The notes: generated by a model from the sequence alone, not told the origin. Counted from the stretch's first letter, positions 18,161 through 28,562 are shown. The stretch: DNA of 64,000 bases from Acinetobacter sp. S54 (GCF_016624945.1 NZ_JACVUI010000009.1:37052-101051), one strand, 5' to 3'. Made by a program: numbers and translations.

Positions 18161-19237
18161 ATGAATATTTTACATATAGCTCCAGAATATAAGTGGTCTA
18201 AAATCTTTATTTTACCTATTGCTAATTATCAAATACATCAAGGAAATGAAGTTTGGATATCTGCTCCTAATGTCCTGAAAAATACTTCCGAGCTTGACGC
18301 AGTTAAATTTGTTTCTTGGAATAGTAAGTATAAAAATGTTGTTAAGCATATTGGTAGGCTTTTTCTTGTTTTGAAAATGGTGCATAAGTACAAAATAAAT
18401 AAAATATATTTTCATACTACAGTAGATTCGACCTTAAATATTTTTATTCTTAGACTGTTTAGTTCGGCTCAGCTGGTATACGTGAACCATGGTGTGCCCT
18501 ACTTGGGTTATAACTCAATAATGCAATATATATTAAAACTATGTGAGATTGTTAATATTAATTTTTCTCATCGTTCTGTTACAATTACTCAATCTATGAA
18601 GCAATTACTTGGGCCTTTAAATTATAAAAAAAAGGAAATTGCTGCTTTAACTCCTGGTACATTGGTCGGGGTGAAAATCCCTTATTCGAGTTATACCGAC
18701 TTACAATCTGCCCGTGAGTTATTGAAAAAAAACTCTAATAAATCAATATTAAAAATATTATATGTTGGGCGACTAGAGCACCGAAAAGGTATTTACGATT
18801 TAATTGAAGCAATAAATCGTACAAATCTGAACTGTGAATTAACTGTTTTGGGTGGCACAGCTAATGAATTGGAAACGGAATTAGATTTATCAAAAGTAAA
18901 ATTTGAAGGCTTTAAATCTGATTTGTACTCTTATTATTTAAATGCTGATTTACTGTGTGTACCTTCTCATCATGAAGGTTTTGGGCAAGTTTATTTAGAA
19001 GCAGCTGCTCATGGTGTGATTCCAGTGTGTTGTAATATTCCAGGGCCAACAGATTTTATAAAACACAACACAAATGGTTTTATTGTTGAAGCTAAATCTC
19101 CCGATTCAATTCTAGAGTTATTCGAAGAGATAAATTTAAAAAAATTTGATTTAGATGCGATTCAAAAGCAAGCTTTTGAATCGGTTCAAGCATATGAATC
19201 ATTTCAAGTAATTAGTAACAATATGGATCATTTCTAA
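18161..19237 (+). CDS. Glycosyltransferase, GT4 family
   Basis: Retaining GT-B glycosyltransferase, probably building the capsule repeat unit on the cytoplasmic side. The N-terminal start MNILHIAPEYKW and the C-terminal GT4 nucleotide-sugar site are seen: VGRLEHRKGIYDLIEA (about 202-217) and the E-x7-E motif EGFGQVYLEAAAHG (about 271-284). At 358 aa it is full length. Donor and acceptor sugars are unknown. The next gene begins on the last base of its stop codon. Confidence 0.83.
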   Translation: MNILHIAPEYKWSKIFILPIANYQIHQGNEVWISAPNVLKNTSELDAVKFVSWNSKYKNVVKHIGRLFLVLKMVHKYKINKIYFHTTVDSTLNIFILRLFSSAQLVYVNHGVPYLGYNSIMQYILKLCEIVNINFSHRSVTITQSMKQLLGPLNYKKKEIAALTPGTLVGVKIPYSSYTDLQSARELLKKNSNKSILKILYVGRLEHRKGIYDLIEAINRTNLNCELTVLGGTANELETELDLSKVKFEGFKSDLYSYYLNADLLCVPSHHEGFGQVYLEAAAHGVIPVCCNIPGPTDFIKHNTNGFIVEAKSPDSILELFEEINLKKFDLDAIQKQAFESVQAYESFQVISNNMDHF

Positions 19238-20289
19238 TGACTATTTATTTTGTAACGAATGGCATTAACCGTATGGCAGGTACAGAGCGCGTTATTGTTC
19301 AACTTGCACAAGCCCTTGAAGATGTCATTATTCTCGTTCCAGGAAGTGAGCAATGTGCTTTTTCTAGATGTAAAGACTTAAATATACAATCATTAGAAGT
19401 TGGTGAATTTCCAACCCATAATAAGTTAGCTAAAATTATCCATAGATTAAACTATTTCCGTAAGCTGAAATCGATTCTCAAAAGAAACGATACGGTTATA
19501 AGTTTTTCTTTTGATTTAAATTTAGTAAATATTAGACTTTCAAAAATATTAAATTATACCCCTATAGTCTGTGAGCACATCGAATATAACTATCATAAAG
19601 GGATTAGGAATCTCATTAGAAAAAAATTTTATAGTCAAGATACGGTTACCTTAGTCTGTTTAACAGAGACGGATAAGAGAAAGTTCTTAAATGATGGCAT
19701 CCGTACACTTGTAATTCCTAATTTTATTTATCCTTTAGATAGTAAATATAACAGTAAATCAAAAAAGGCCCTATCAATAGGGCGGTTGGAGTTTCAGAAA
19801 AATTTTGCTTTCCTTATTGAAGCATTCCATTTATCTAAAATTTATGAGAATGGATGGGTTCTCGATATCGTAGGCGAGGGCTCGGAACAGAAAGAGCTTG
19901 AAGAAAAAATTAAATTATTAAATATGAATGAGTTCATTAGAATTCATCCATTTACTAAAAATATATCAAAATTTTATCAAGATTCAGCACTTATGTGCAT
20001 GACGAGTAGATTTGAAGCTTTTCCTATGGTTCTATTGGAAGCTATGAATAACTCTTTACCTGTCCTTGTGAGCGATTTCCCTACAGGAGCTAGAGAAATT
20101 TTAGGTGAAGAAAATACACAAATTGTAACGGACTATACACCTGAGGCGTTTGGTAAATTATTAGCCTCTTTTTGTGTAGATGAGAATTTACGGAAAACTT
20201 TATCAAAGCAAAATTCAGAGTTAATACGTAAATATTATCCTGAACAAATTGTAAAATTATGGAAAGAGTTAGTAGAGCAAAAAAACTAA
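19237..20289 (+). CDS. Glycosyltransferase, GT4 family
   Basis: GT-B glycosyltransferase of the capsule operon. The N-terminal NRMAGTERVIVQLAQAL segment resembles the GalNAc-alpha-GalNAc and amylovoran-type GT4 group. The C-terminal half has SIGRLEFQKNFAFLIEAF (about 182-199) and the E-x7-E motif RFEAFPMVLLEAMNN. At 350 aa it is complete. Last of the serotype-specific genes before a noncoding stretch and itrA. The sugar transferred is unknown. Confidence 0.83.
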   Translation: MTIYFVTNGINRMAGTERVIVQLAQALEDVIILVPGSEQCAFSRCKDLNIQSLEVGEFPTHNKLAKIIHRLNYFRKLKSILKRNDTVISFSFDLNLVNIRLSKILNYTPIVCEHIEYNYHKGIRNLIRKKFYSQDTVTLVCLTETDKRKFLNDGIRTLVIPNFIYPLDSKYNSKSKKALSIGRLEFQKNFAFLIEAFHLSKIYENGWVLDIVGEGSEQKELEEKIKLLNMNEFIRIHPFTKNISKFYQDSALMCMTSRFEAFPMVLLEAMNNSLPVLVSDFPTGAREILGEENTQIVTDYTPEAFGKLLASFCVDENLRKTLSKQNSELIRKYYPEQIVKLWKELVEQKN

Positions 20290-20595
20290 AGGATGATTTT
20301 ATAGAAGCTGGAAGTGATGAATGATGGTATGGAAAAGTTGTGAATTAAATCAATAACTTTTTTGTGTTTTGAGGGTAAGTGATTATACGCTGCCCATGTA
20401 AATCTAATCTTAAGGATTTGATTTTTGAGTTACTTAAGTTAATTAAAGTTACAAGATTTGAAAGGGAAGATGTAATACAATACTTTAAATCTTAACTGTT
20501 TTATCATAATCGATTAACCTTCCTTTTTTGATAAAAGGAAAGGTTAATTATAATTTATTGATTTAAGCGTTTTTTACTGAAGAATTGAGAAAAGA
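20290..20595. other. Noncoding stretch between capsule GT gene and itrA
   Basis: About 306 bases without a supportable gene, unusual inside an otherwise tightly packed operon. Stops are frequent in all frames. The only structure I see is the hairpin listed at 20513-20548. It may mark the right edge of the exchanged serotype-specific block, or carry a second promoter for itrA-galU-ugd-gpi-gne1; no convincing -35/-10 pair was found. Confidence 0.5.
20513..20548. repeat. Inverted repeat / hairpin upstream of itrA
   Basis: Arms ATTAACCTTCCTTTT and AAAAGGAAAGGTTAAT pair over 15 bp with one bulged base around a short loop. No T-run follows on the plus strand, so it is not a typical terminator. It lies about 50 bases before itrA and could attenuate or stabilise the message. 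Confidence 0.55.
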
Positions 20596-21225
20596 GTGAA
20601 TGAAAATATGAAGCGTCTAGTAGATATAGTGATTTCTTTAGTAGCCTTAATAATTTTATCGCCAATATTCCTGATGGTAGCTTACAAAGTTCGAAAAAAT
20701 CTTGGTTCACCGATTTTCTTTTGTCAGGAACGCCCAGGTCAAAATGGTAAACTTTTTAAAATGATCAAGTTTCGCTCGATGAAAGATGCTTTCGATAAAG
20801 ACGGCAATGTATTGCCCGATGAAAAACGCATTACCCCTTTTGGGCAAAAGTTACGTTCGACTTCGCTCGATGAAATGCCACAACTCATCAATGTTCTTAA
20901 GGGTGATATGAGTGTTGTTGGCCCCCGTCCTATGTTGAAAGAATTCGTTGAATTATATTCACCTGAACAAGCGAGACGTTTAGAAGTCCGTCCAGGTATG
21001 ACAGGTCTCGCACAAGTGAGCGGTCGTAATGAGCTGGATTATGAAGAACGATTTAAGTGTGACGTATGGTATGTTGATCATCATAATGTTTGGGTTGACT
21101 TTAAAATTATGTTTAAAACCGTTGAGGTCATGACCAAGCGCGAGGGAATTAATGCACCTGGTCATGTTGGACCTTCATTATTTAAAGGCAATAGCTCGCA
21201 AGAGCAAGACGAAGTTAAATCTTAA
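20596..21225 (+). CDS. itrA: Initiating sugar-phosphate transferase ItrA
   Basis: Starts the repeat unit by moving a sugar-1-phosphate to undecaprenyl phosphate. Bacterial sugar transferase (PglC-like) family: one N-terminal membrane helix (about 10-32), then the cytoplasmic catalytic domain with KFRSM, the DE pair in TSLDEMPQLINVLKGDMS and VGPRP. The listed GTG start gives 209 aa; the ATG at 20608 (205 aa, MKRLVDIV) is equally possible, and neither has a strong RBS. It is the conserved last gene before galU in Acinetobacter K loci. The itrA variant, and so the first sugar, is not decided here. Confidence 0.9.
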   Translation: MNENMKRLVDIVISLVALIILSPIFLMVAYKVRKNLGSPIFFCQERPGQNGKLFKMIKFRSMKDAFDKDGNVLPDEKRITPFGQKLRSTSLDEMPQLINVLKGDMSVVGPRPMLKEFVELYSPEQARRLEVRPGMTGLAQVSGRNELDYEERFKCDVWYVDHHNVWVDFKIMFKTVEVMTKREGINAPGHVGPSLFKGNSSQEQDEVKS

Positions 21226-21253
21226 TTTTTTATTTAAACAGTAATATTTTCAC

Positions 21254-22129
21254 ATGATCAAAAAAGCAATTTTACCAGTAGCAGGTTTAGGCACCCGTTT
21301 TTTACCTGCAAGTAAATCTATTCCCAAAGAAATGGTCACTGTGGTTGACCGTCCAGCCATTGAATACGTGGTACATGAAGCTGTTGCAGCGGGTATAGAG
21401 CAAATTATTTTGGTCACTCACTCTTCTAAAGCTTCGATTGAAAATTATTTTGATCGTAACTTTGAACTTGAAACGACTTTAGAAAATAAAAAGAAATTTG
21501 ATCTACTCAAAGAAATTACCGAGATTGTTCCTGCCCATGTCAGTGTGGTCAGTGTCCGTCAACCACAGCCTTTAGGCTTAGGTCATGCAGTACTTTGTGC
21601 AAAAAGTATTGTGGGTAATGAGGACTTTGCTGTGTTATTGCCCGATGTACTCGTTAAAGCAAAATCTGAGCAAAATGATTTAGCTCGAATGATTCAGCGT
21701 TTTGATGAAATTCATGCAGCGCAAATCATGGTAGAAGCGGTACCTGACGATTTAGTAGATCAATACGGCATTGTTGATGTCGCGATCATTCCAGAAGAAG
21801 GTCAAAGCCAAATCATGCAGGGGATTGTCGAAAAACCTGCGGTAGGTTCTGCACCATCCAATCTTTCAGTAGTGGGGCGTTATGTTTTGCCCGCTAAGAT
21901 TATGCAGTTATTAGAACAAACGCCTAAAGGTGCTGGTAATGAAATTCAACTTACCGATGCAATTGCCATGTTACAACAGGCGGACAATGTCGAAGCCTAT
22001 CGCATGCAAGGACAGACTTTTGACTGTGGTAGCAAACTTGGTTATTTAAAAGCGGTGCTGCATTATGGAATTGAACATCCTACGCTAGGACAAGATTTTA
22101 AATCACTGATTCGTGAGCTCGACCTTTAA
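21254..22129 (+). CDS. galU: UTP-glucose-1-phosphate uridylyltransferase
   Basis: Makes UDP-glucose from UTP and glucose-1-phosphate for capsule and other glycans. The nucleotidyltransferase motif GLGTRFLPASKSIPKEM lies near 11-27, a substrate-binding VEKP segment is present, and the 291 aa length is typical. It opens the conserved sugar-precursor block galU-ugd-gpi-gne1, 28 bases after itrA, and supplies UDP-glucose to the next two activities. Confidence 0.95.
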   Translation: MIKKAILPVAGLGTRFLPASKSIPKEMVTVVDRPAIEYVVHEAVAAGIEQIILVTHSSKASIENYFDRNFELETTLENKKKFDLLKEITEIVPAHVSVVSVRQPQPLGLGHAVLCAKSIVGNEDFAVLLPDVLVKAKSEQNDLARMIQRFDEIHAAQIMVEAVPDDLVDQYGIVDVAIIPEEGQSQIMQGIVEKPAVGSAPSNLSVVGRYVLPAKIMQLLEQTPKGAGNEIQLTDAIAMLQQADNVEAYRMQGQTFDCGSKLGYLKAVLHYGIEHPTLGQDFKSLIRELDL

Positions 22130-22150
22130 GTAGAAATTTAGGTATAAAAA

Positions 22151-23416
22151 ATGAAAATTGCAATATTGGGTACCACATTGCAGGCTGGAGTTATGGCAGC
22201 TTTGTTAGCCGAATATGGCAATCAGGTGTATTGGTGTCATCAGCATTCTCATCTATCGGCTAAACCGACGACGATTCATTATCAAGATGAAGACGTGAAT
22301 CACCGTTTAGCCAAACAGCGCGAAAATAAAAATCTGTTTCAAATTGGTTTTGCAGATATCCCCTTGGATATTCATGCTTATTTATTTTGCTATAACCCAG
22401 CAGAATTTGAACTTGCACTGAATACATTAAAACAACTTGCGTTGCGACCAATTATTCATCCACGTCTGATGGTGAATGGTTCAACTTTTGGTTTACATGG
22501 AACTGAAAAACTCAAAGCTATTTTGCCTAATGATCATTGGGTATATTTCCCAGATGTGATCCAGGAAGGCAATGCGATTAATAGTATTCTCAATGTTAAA
22601 CACATTATCATTGGGGTTGAGGCTGAAGCTTCAAAAACTATTATTGAAGAGTTACTTCGACCTTTCTTCAGATATCAAAATCAATATTTATTCATGCCGA
22701 TCCTGGATGCTGAATTTACCAAATTAAGTATTTCAGGCATGTTGGCAACTCGTATTAGTTACATGAATGATTTGGCTCTTGTGGCTGAAAAGCTAGGCAT
22801 TGATATTGCCAATGTGCAGCAGGGAATGGGCGCAGATACCCGTATTGGCTCGGCTTATTTATCAGCTGGGGTCGGTTTTGGTGGTGAAAATTTCTCGCAT
22901 GATATTTTGACGCTGTCTAGCGAAGTTTCTAAAAGTGGAGCGAAAAGTCGTTTATTAGAACAAGTCTGGGAAATTAACGAGCAACAAAAAGAAATTTTGT
23001 TTCGTAAACTCTGGAATTATTACCATTCAGATTTAAAAGGAAAAACAATTGCAATATGGGGCGCTGCTTTTAAAGAAAATAGCTCCAGTATTCATAATTC
23101 CCCGATTCATGCGATGTTAGCAGCATTATGGGCACAAGGTGCAAATGTGAAATTGCATGATCCCCAAGCATTACAGGAAATTTACAAAGCATATGGCGAA
23201 CGTGATGACCTAAGTTTGAGTTTGGATGCTTATGATGTCACTGAAGATGCAGACGCGCTTTGTGTGATGACGGGATGGAAACAATATTACAGTCCAGATT
23301 ATAAAAAACTACAGCAAATGATGCGACATCCGCTTATTCTGGATGGACGTAATCTTTATGATCCTTACTTTGTGAAGGCTCAAGGCTTTGCTTATGAAGG
23401 TATTGGACGAATATGA
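22151..23416 (+). CDS. ugd: UDP-glucose 6-dehydrogenase homologue (Ugd) with altered active site
   Basis: By position and overall likeness the Ugd of the Acinetobacter K locus, expected to oxidise UDP-glucose to UDP-glucuronate. The three-domain plan of the family is seen (N-terminal Rossmann, central helix about 190-215, C-terminal Rossmann from about 290). Key residues differ from classical UGDs. The N-terminal loop reads GTTLQAG instead of GxGYVG. The segment that normally reads GGSCFPKD reads GGENFSHD, so the catalytic cysteine is Asn. The central-helix Asn is replaced ([10 protein letters not shown] for K-x-x-x-N). Gna, at the start of the same operon, keeps GGHCIGVD. The frame is intact and the stop overlaps gpi by 4 bases, so it looks like a conserved divergent form rather than a decayed gene. 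Activity is uncertain. Confidence 0.75.
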   Translation: MKIAILGTTLQAGVMAALLAEYGNQVYWCHQHSHLSAKPTTIHYQDEDVNHRLAKQRENKNLFQIGFADIPLDIHAYLFCYNPAEFELALNTLKQLALRPIIHPRLMVNGSTFGLHGTEKLKAILPNDHWVYFPDVIQEGNAINSILNVKHIIIGVEAEASKTIIEELLRPFFRYQNQYLFMPILDAEFTKLSISGMLATRISYMNDLALVAEKLGIDIANVQQGMGADTRIGSAYLSAGVGFGGENFSHDILTLSSEVSKSGAKSRLLEQVWEINEQQKEILFRKLWNYYHSDLKGKTIAIWGAAFKENSSSIHNSPIHAMLAALWAQGANVKLHDPQALQEIYKAYGERDDLSLSLDAYDVTEDADALCVMTGWKQYYSPDYKKLQQMMRHPLILDGRNLYDPYFVKAQGFAYEGIGRI

Positions 23417-25086
23417 GCGAAAATATCGAAAAATTTCCAAAGCAAAATAAAAAATCAGCAGAAATACAGCTTCAACAATTTGCTGAAAGAATGCAGAAGA
23501 CTCATCTCAATCAGCTGTTTGCTGAGCAAAAAGATCGTTTCGAGTCGTTTTCACTTCGTTGTGACGATCTTGTTTTTGATTTTAGTAAACATCGGATTAG
23601 TGATGAGGTCGTAGAGTCCTTAGTGGCTTGGGCTGAGTCTAAAGACTTAAATCAATGGATTAAAAAATTATTTTCAGACCAAGCGATTAATTACACGGAA
23701 CAACGTGCAGCGATGCATTGGGCATTGCGCTTGCCTAAAAATACTATGCAATTCTCTGAGCTTTCAACGCAAGTCAATGAGCAGTTGGATCGTATGTTTC
23801 AGCTGGTTGAAAAAATTCATGCTGGACAATATCGCGGTGTAACAGGTGAAGTCATTCACGATGTGGTGAATATCGGGGTGGGTGGTTCTGATTTAGGTCC
23901 CTTAATGGTCACCCATGCGTTGTCTGACTTTAAAGTTAAAACAGCAAAGCCTCTAAACGTTCATTTTGTATCGACCATGGATGGTAGTCAGCTTTCTGAT
24001 TTGCTGCACCAATTGCGTCCAGAAACCACGCTATTTATTATTTCATCCAAATCATTTGGAACGATTGATACGCTCTCCAATGCAGAAACAGTACGTTTGT
24101 GGTTAGAAAAAACATTAGGGCAACGTGAGTGCATCTTAAAAAGCCACTTTATTGGAGTTTCGACCAAGCCTGAAAAAATGAGTGAATGGGGCATCCATCC
24201 TGACAACCAGTTACTCCTTTGGGATTGGGTCGGTGGTCGTTATTCCTTATGGTCATGTATTGGTTTACCTATTGCACTTAAAATTGGCGCTCAGGGTTTT
24301 CAGGAGCTACTAGCGGGCGCCTATCAGGTGGATCAGCATTTTCGTCAGGCCCCATTTCATGAAAACGTGCCTGTGATGATGGGACTGCTTGGAGCGTGGA
24401 ATACTAATTATCTAAATATGCAAACCCATGCGGTCCTGCCTTATGACGGTCGCTTGAAATATTTTGCATCTTATCTGCAACAGTTGGAAATGGAATCAAA
24501 TGGTAAATCAATCCAACGTAATAATGACAAAGTAGAATCGAGCACCTGTCCAATTGTATGGGGTGAAGTAGGGCCAAATGCACAACATGCTTTTTATCAA
24601 TTATTGCATCAGGGTACGCATGCGGTAAGCTGTGATTTTATCGCACCTATCCACCGTTACAATGCGAATCATTTTACCTATGTTGAAAATGCTGAGGCAT
24701 TGATTGAACAGCACCATTTGGCATTATCTAACTGTTTGGCGCAGTCTCGACTTTTGGCCTTTGGTAATCAAGCACTCGATCAAACTGAACTGGAACAGCT
24801 TCCTATTTATAAACAATATACAGGTAATCAGCCAAGTTCTACCTTGCTAATTAATGAATTGAATCCTAAAACCTTGGGCATGCTGATTGCGTTATACGAG
24901 CATAAAGTTTTTGTACAATCTGTATTATGGAATATTAACCCCTTTGATCAATGGGGGGTGGAAAAAGGCAAGGAAATTGCCAATCAAATTCTACCGATTT
25001 TAAATGGTCAACAACAAGAGACAGCACATCTGGATGCCTCAACTCAAGGTTTGATTGAATTGCTGCTCGGTAATAAAAAGGGTTAG
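23413..25086 (+). CDS. gpi: Glucose-6-phosphate isomerase
   Basis: Interconverts glucose-6-phosphate and fructose-6-phosphate, linking central metabolism to UDP-sugar supply. Both PGI signature regions are present: [12 protein letters not shown] with [13 protein letters not shown] near 190-220, and the C-terminal [10 protein letters not shown]. The catalytic Glu region ([10 protein letters not shown], about 356-365) is intact. At 557 aa it is the usual length. The ATG overlaps the ugd stop (ATGA). Standard member of the K-locus precursor block. Confidence 0.95.
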   Translation: MSENIEKFPKQNKKSAEIQLQQFAERMQKTHLNQLFAEQKDRFESFSLRCDDLVFDFSKHRISDEVVESLVAWAESKDLNQWIKKLFSDQAINYTEQRAAMHWALRLPKNTMQFSELSTQVNEQLDRMFQLVEKIHAGQYRGVTGEVIHDVVNIGVGGSDLGPLMVTHALSDFKVKTAKPLNVHFVSTMDGSQLSDLLHQLRPETTLFIISSKSFGTIDTLSNAETVRLWLEKTLGQRECILKSHFIGVSTKPEKMSEWGIHPDNQLLLWDWVGGRYSLWSCIGLPIALKIGAQGFQELLAGAYQVDQHFRQAPFHENVPVMMGLLGAWNTNYLNMQTHAVLPYDGRLKYFASYLQQLEMESNGKSIQRNNDKVESSTCPIVWGEVGPNAQHAFYQLLHQGTHAVSCDFIAPIHRYNANHFTYVENAEALIEQHHLALSNCLAQSRLLAFGNQALDQTELEQLPIYKQYTGNQPSSTLLINELNPKTLGMLIALYEHKVFVQSVLWNINPFDQWGVEKGKEIANQILPILNGQQQETAHLDASTQGLIELLLGNKKG

Positions 25087-25094
25087 GACAAAAC

Positions 25095-26114
25095 ATGGCA
25101 AATATTTTAGTGACTGGTGGCGCTGGATACATCGGTTCGCATACCTGTGTTGAATTACTAAATGCAAACCATGACGTTGTGGTGTTAGATAATTTATCCA
25201 ACAGTTCTATAGAATCAATCAATCGGGTTCAGGAATTGACTGGAAAATTCCTGACTTTTGTCGAGGGTGATATTCGTCATGCTGAACAACTGGATCAGGT
25301 TTTTGCCCAACATCAGATTGACGCCGTTATTCATTTTGCGGGTTTGAAAGCGGTCGGTGAAAGTCAGCAACAACCGCTTATTTATTTTGATAATAATATT
25401 GCGGGAAGTATTAACCTCGTAAATGCCATGCAACGTGCAGGGGTGTTTAAATTGGTATTTAGTTCTTCTGCCACAGTCTACGATGAAGCGAATACTTCGC
25501 CACTGAATGAAGACATGCCAACAGGTATGCCATCGAATAATTATGGTTATACCAAACTGATCGTTGAACAAATGCTACAGAAGTTAGCGATTGCTGATGA
25601 GCGTTGGTCAATTGCCCTATTGCGCTATTTTAATCCCGTTGGGGCGCACAAAAGTGGTCGTATTGGAGAAGATCCGCAGGGAGTTCCAAATAATCTCATG
25701 CCATATGTTACCCAAGTGGCTGTAGGTCGTCGTAAAAAATTAGCAATTTTTGGCAATGACTATGACACAGTGGATGGGACAGGCGTACGTGATTACATTC
25801 ATGTCGTAGATTTGGCCAATGCGCATTTATGTGCCTTGAATAATCGTTTGCAAAATATTGGCTGTCGTGCATGGAATATTGGGACAGGGAACGGTTCATC
25901 GGTATTACAAGTCAAAAATACCTTTGAACAGGTCAATGGTGTTCCTGTGGCCTTTGAGTTTGCACCACGTCGTGAAGGGGATGTTGCCACTTCTTTTGCC
26001 AATAACCAACGCGCGATAGATGAGCTAGGCTGGACAGCAAAATATACGCTGGAAGATATGCTTAAGGACAGTTGGCATTGGCAGAAGCAGAATCCAAAGG
26101 GATACGAAAGTTAA
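25095..26114 (+). CDS. gne1: UDP-glucose / UDP-GlcNAc 4-epimerase
   Basis: SDR epimerase of the GalE family, interconverting UDP-Glc/UDP-Gal and possibly UDP-GlcNAc/UDP-GalNAc. NAD-binding GGAGYIGSHT at 8-17, catalytic SSSAT (about 122-126) and Tyr150-x3-Lys154 (YGYTK) are seen. At 339 aa it is full length. Named gne1 by its position after gpi in Acinetobacter K loci; galE would be an equal name, and substrate range is not decided by sequence. Last gene of the rightward operon; a terminator follows. Confidence 0.9.
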   Translation: MANILVTGGAGYIGSHTCVELLNANHDVVVLDNLSNSSIESINRVQELTGKFLTFVEGDIRHAEQLDQVFAQHQIDAVIHFAGLKAVGESQQQPLIYFDNNIAGSINLVNAMQRAGVFKLVFSSSATVYDEANTSPLNEDMPTGMPSNNYGYTKLIVEQMLQKLAIADERWSIALLRYFNPVGAHKSGRIGEDPQGVPNNLMPYVTQVAVGRRKKLAIFGNDYDTVDGTGVRDYIHVVDLANAHLCALNNRLQNIGCRAWNIGTGNGSSVLQVKNTFEQVNGVPVAFEFAPRREGDVATSFANNQRAIDELGWTAKYTLEDMLKDSWHWQKQNPKGYES

Positions 26115-26126
26115 AAGAGAAGCTAT

Positions 26127-26152
26127 AAAAGGATGCATTAGCATCCTTTTTT
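26127..26152. terminator. Bidirectional terminator between gne1 and pgm
   Basis: Stem AAAAGGATGC (26127-26136) and GCATCCTTTT (26141-26150) with an ATTA loop and a T-run on the plus side. A-residues on the other arm allow leftward use for pgm as well. It closes the capsule synthesis operon. Confidence 0.85.
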
Positions 26153-26159
26153 ATTAATT

Positions 26160-27527
26160 TTAAGCCTGAATCAACGCTGTTAATTCATTTACATATTCTT
26201 GCATCGGACGCGCTTGATCACCACGACTTTCAATATTTAAACGGAGTAAAGGCTCAGTATTGGAAGCGCGTACATTGAAGCGCCAAATACCAAAATCCAG
26301 ACTTACACCATCGGTACGGTCAATTTCAGGATTTTGCATTGCATAGTGGTCAAATAACGTTTGAATTGTGCTTTGAGTGTCTGTCACTTTAAAGTTAATC
26401 TCACCACTACAGGGAAACTTCGCAATCATATTTTCAACTAAGGTTGAAAGAGATTGGCCTGTTTCAGAAAGTAGCGCAATGGTGAGTAGCCATGGAATCA
26501 TACCGCTGTCACAATAAGCGAAATCACGGAAGTAGTGATGGGCGCTCATTTCACCGCCATATACGGCATTGTGTTCGCGCATCACATCTTTAATAAAGGC
26601 ATGACCTGATTTGGATTGTACGGCTTCGCCCTGATATTTTTCGACAATATCCAAGGTATTCCAAACTAAACGTGGATCGTGCACAATTTTTTCACCAGAT
26701 TGTTTGATTAAAAAGGCTTGTGCCAAGAGTCCAACAATATAGTAGCCTTCGATAAATTGGCCTTTTTCATCAAATAAAAAGCAACGGTCAAAATCACCAT
26801 CCCACGCGATTCCAAGATCCGCACCATGTTGAAGAACGGCATCACGGGTACTATCACGGTTTTCAATTAAAATTGGGTTAGGAATCCCATTTGGGAAATT
26901 CCCATCGGCTTCATGATGAATTTTGATAAATTCAACAGGTACATTGAAAGTTTTAAACTGATCTTCAATCGCATCAATGACATGACCCGCTGCACCATTA
27001 CCTGCATTTACCACCAGTTTAAGCGGCTTGATTTTAGCAGGATCAATATAGCTCATCAGGTGATCGACAAACTCAGGCAGGATATTATAACGACTTGTTG
27101 TGCCCTTATTTTCAACTTCATTGAACTGTTGTGATTCAGCCAAAGCCTGAATCTCTTTTAAACCTGTATCAGCACTAATCGGACGGGCATTTTCACGCAC
27201 CAATTTCATGCCGTTATAGTCCATCGGGTTATGACTCGCTGTGACTTCAATACCACCTTGTACATCCAGATGAAAAGCCGCAAAATACACTTCTTCTGTC
27301 CCTGTCATGCCCAAATCAAGAACATTCACGCCTGCATCATTTAAACCGCGGATTGTGGCTTGTTTTAAGCCTTCGCTGCTTAAGCGAATATCGCAACCGA
27401 CCACTACGGTTTTAGGTTGATAGATTTGTCCATATGCACGGCCAATGGCATAAGCAATTTCTTCATTCAGTTCAGTTTCGAGTTTGCCTCGGATGTCATA
27501 GGCTTTAAAACAAGTCAATGTGGTCAT
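26160..27527 (-). CDS. pgm: Phosphoglucomutase / phosphomannomutase
   Basis: Alpha-D-phosphohexomutase of the AlgC/ManB type, supplying glucose-1-phosphate (for GalU) and possibly mannose-1-phosphate. The phosphoserine is Ser98 in the TASHNP motif; the metal-binding loop reads WDGDFDR; the C-terminal phosphate-binding [12 protein letters not shown] is intact. At 455 aa it is typical. It points against gne1 across a shared terminator, the usual right end of Acinetobacter K loci before lldP. Confidence 0.93.
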   Translation of the reverse strand: MTTLTCFKAYDIRGKLETELNEEIAYAIGRAYGQIYQPKTVVVGCDIRLSSEGLKQATIRGLNDAGVNVLDLGMTGTEEVYFAAFHLDVQGGIEVTASHNPMDYNGMKLVRENARPISADTGLKEIQALAESQQFNEVENKGTTSRYNILPEFVDHLMSYIDPAKIKPLKLVVNAGNGAAGHVIDAIEDQFKTFNVPVEFIKIHHEADGNFPNGIPNPILIENRDSTRDAVLQHGADLGIAWDGDFDRCFLFDEKGQFIEGYYIVGLLAQAFLIKQSGEKIVHDPRLVWNTLDIVEKYQGEAVQSKSGHAFIKDVMREHNAVYGGEMSAHHYFRDFAYCDSGMIPWLLTIALLSETGQSLSTLVENMIAKFPCSGEINFKVTDTQSTIQTLFDHYAMQNPEIDRTDGVSLDFGIWRFNVRASNTEPLLRLNIESRGDQARPMQEYVNELTALIQA

Positions 27528-27662
27528 TTGTAGAATAATTAGCGTAAAAAGTTTGTGAGATTATTATACAGAACTGTGTTTAAAATCCGAGTCAAAAAGT
27601 AGGACGCTTACATCAATCCACTGAAATGCGATCAAGAACAACGATTCTGAAATGATCGGAGA

Positions 27663-28562
27663 TTAGGACATATTTTTAAAAATTTCGTAGCACGATTTAC
27701 GGAACCACTGATGGCTGGTTTTATGATGACAACACATATGCCAATGCTGTTTGATGCTATAGGTTGGAAAATCGACAGGCGCATCTAGAATTTGTAAATT
27801 GTCACGCGACAGTAGCACTTTACTTAAGTAGTAAGGGACGGTGGCGATGGCATCCGTTTCCTGCACCATTAAACCGACGCCGAGATAACTTGGTAAGCGA
27901 ATAAGAATATCACGCTTCACACCGCTGTTTTGTAAGGCATTTTCGATTTGGTAATGTCCTACACCCGTATCAATATCGATGTGCAATTCACGCATATAAT
28001 CGTCGATTGTAAAGTTTTCAGCATTAATACGTGGATGATCTTTACGTGAAATCACCACATAACGCTGTGAAAATAATTTTTGTTGATAAAATCCATCTTC
28101 AAGCTGTGGTAGAAAGCCAATGGCCATATCGATTTCGCCGTTGGCCATTTGATAACTGGTTTCTAGACTAATGGGACGGACATTAATACGAATTTGTGGG
28201 GCACTTTGTGCTAAGAAATTAGAAATTTTAGGTAAAAGTACCAGATGGGATACATCTGTCATGGCCAATGTCAGTATCAGATCTGATTTAGACGGTTCAA
28301 AATTTAAACTAAAATTATTAATACTCTCGACTTTATTGATGACTTCACTGACTAATGGAAAAAGCTGTTTAGATAATTCCGTTGGAATCATTTCATTGCC
28401 TACCCGTAAGAATAATGGATCATCAAAATGCTGGCGAATTTTAACCAAACCATTACTAATCGTAGGCTGACTTACACCAATTACATCCGCCGCAGCTGAG
28501 ACGCTTTTGGATTTATAAATATGATAAAAAATATTTAGTAAACGGCTATCTAAATCGAACAC
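27663..28562 (-). CDS. LysR-family transcriptional regulator (NahR/DntR-like)
   Basis: DNA-binding regulator with an N-terminal winged helix (about 6-64; VSAAADVIGVSQPTISNGLVKI) and a PBP2-type effector domain (about 95-295). The phrases LAMTDVSHLVLLPKI and FLPQLEDGFYQQKLF resemble the NahR/DntR/LinR group that senses aromatic acids. Starts at a GTG with an AAGGA sequence about 8 bases upstream. It is divergent from lldP, so it may act on the shared 470-base region, but its target and ligand are not known. From what I recall this gene is not part of the usual pgm-lldP junction in A. baumannii. Confidence 0.85.
   Translation of the reverse strand: MFDLDSRLLNIFYHIYKSKSVSAAADVIGVSQPTISNGLVKIRQHFDDPLFLRVGNEMIPTELSKQLFPLVSEVINKVESINNFSLNFEPSKSDLILTLAMTDVSHLVLLPKISNFLAQSAPQIRINVRPISLETSYQMANGEIDMAIGFLPQLEDGFYQQKLFSQRYVVISRKDHPRINAENFTIDDYMRELHIDIDTGVGHYQIENALQNSGVKRDILIRLPSYLGVGLMVQETDAIATVPYYLSKVLLSRDNLQILDAPVDFPTYSIKQHWHMCCHHKTSHQWFRKSCYEIFKNMS

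Noticed and set aside
20513..20548. Hairpin before itrA as a terminator
   Set aside because: It lacks a T-run on the plus strand and would cut off the essential precursor genes; kept as an inverted repeat only.
22151..23416. Ugd as a pseudogene
   Set aside because: Full length, no frameshift or internal stop, tight overlap with gpi and normal codon use; the altered motif looks inherited, not decayed.
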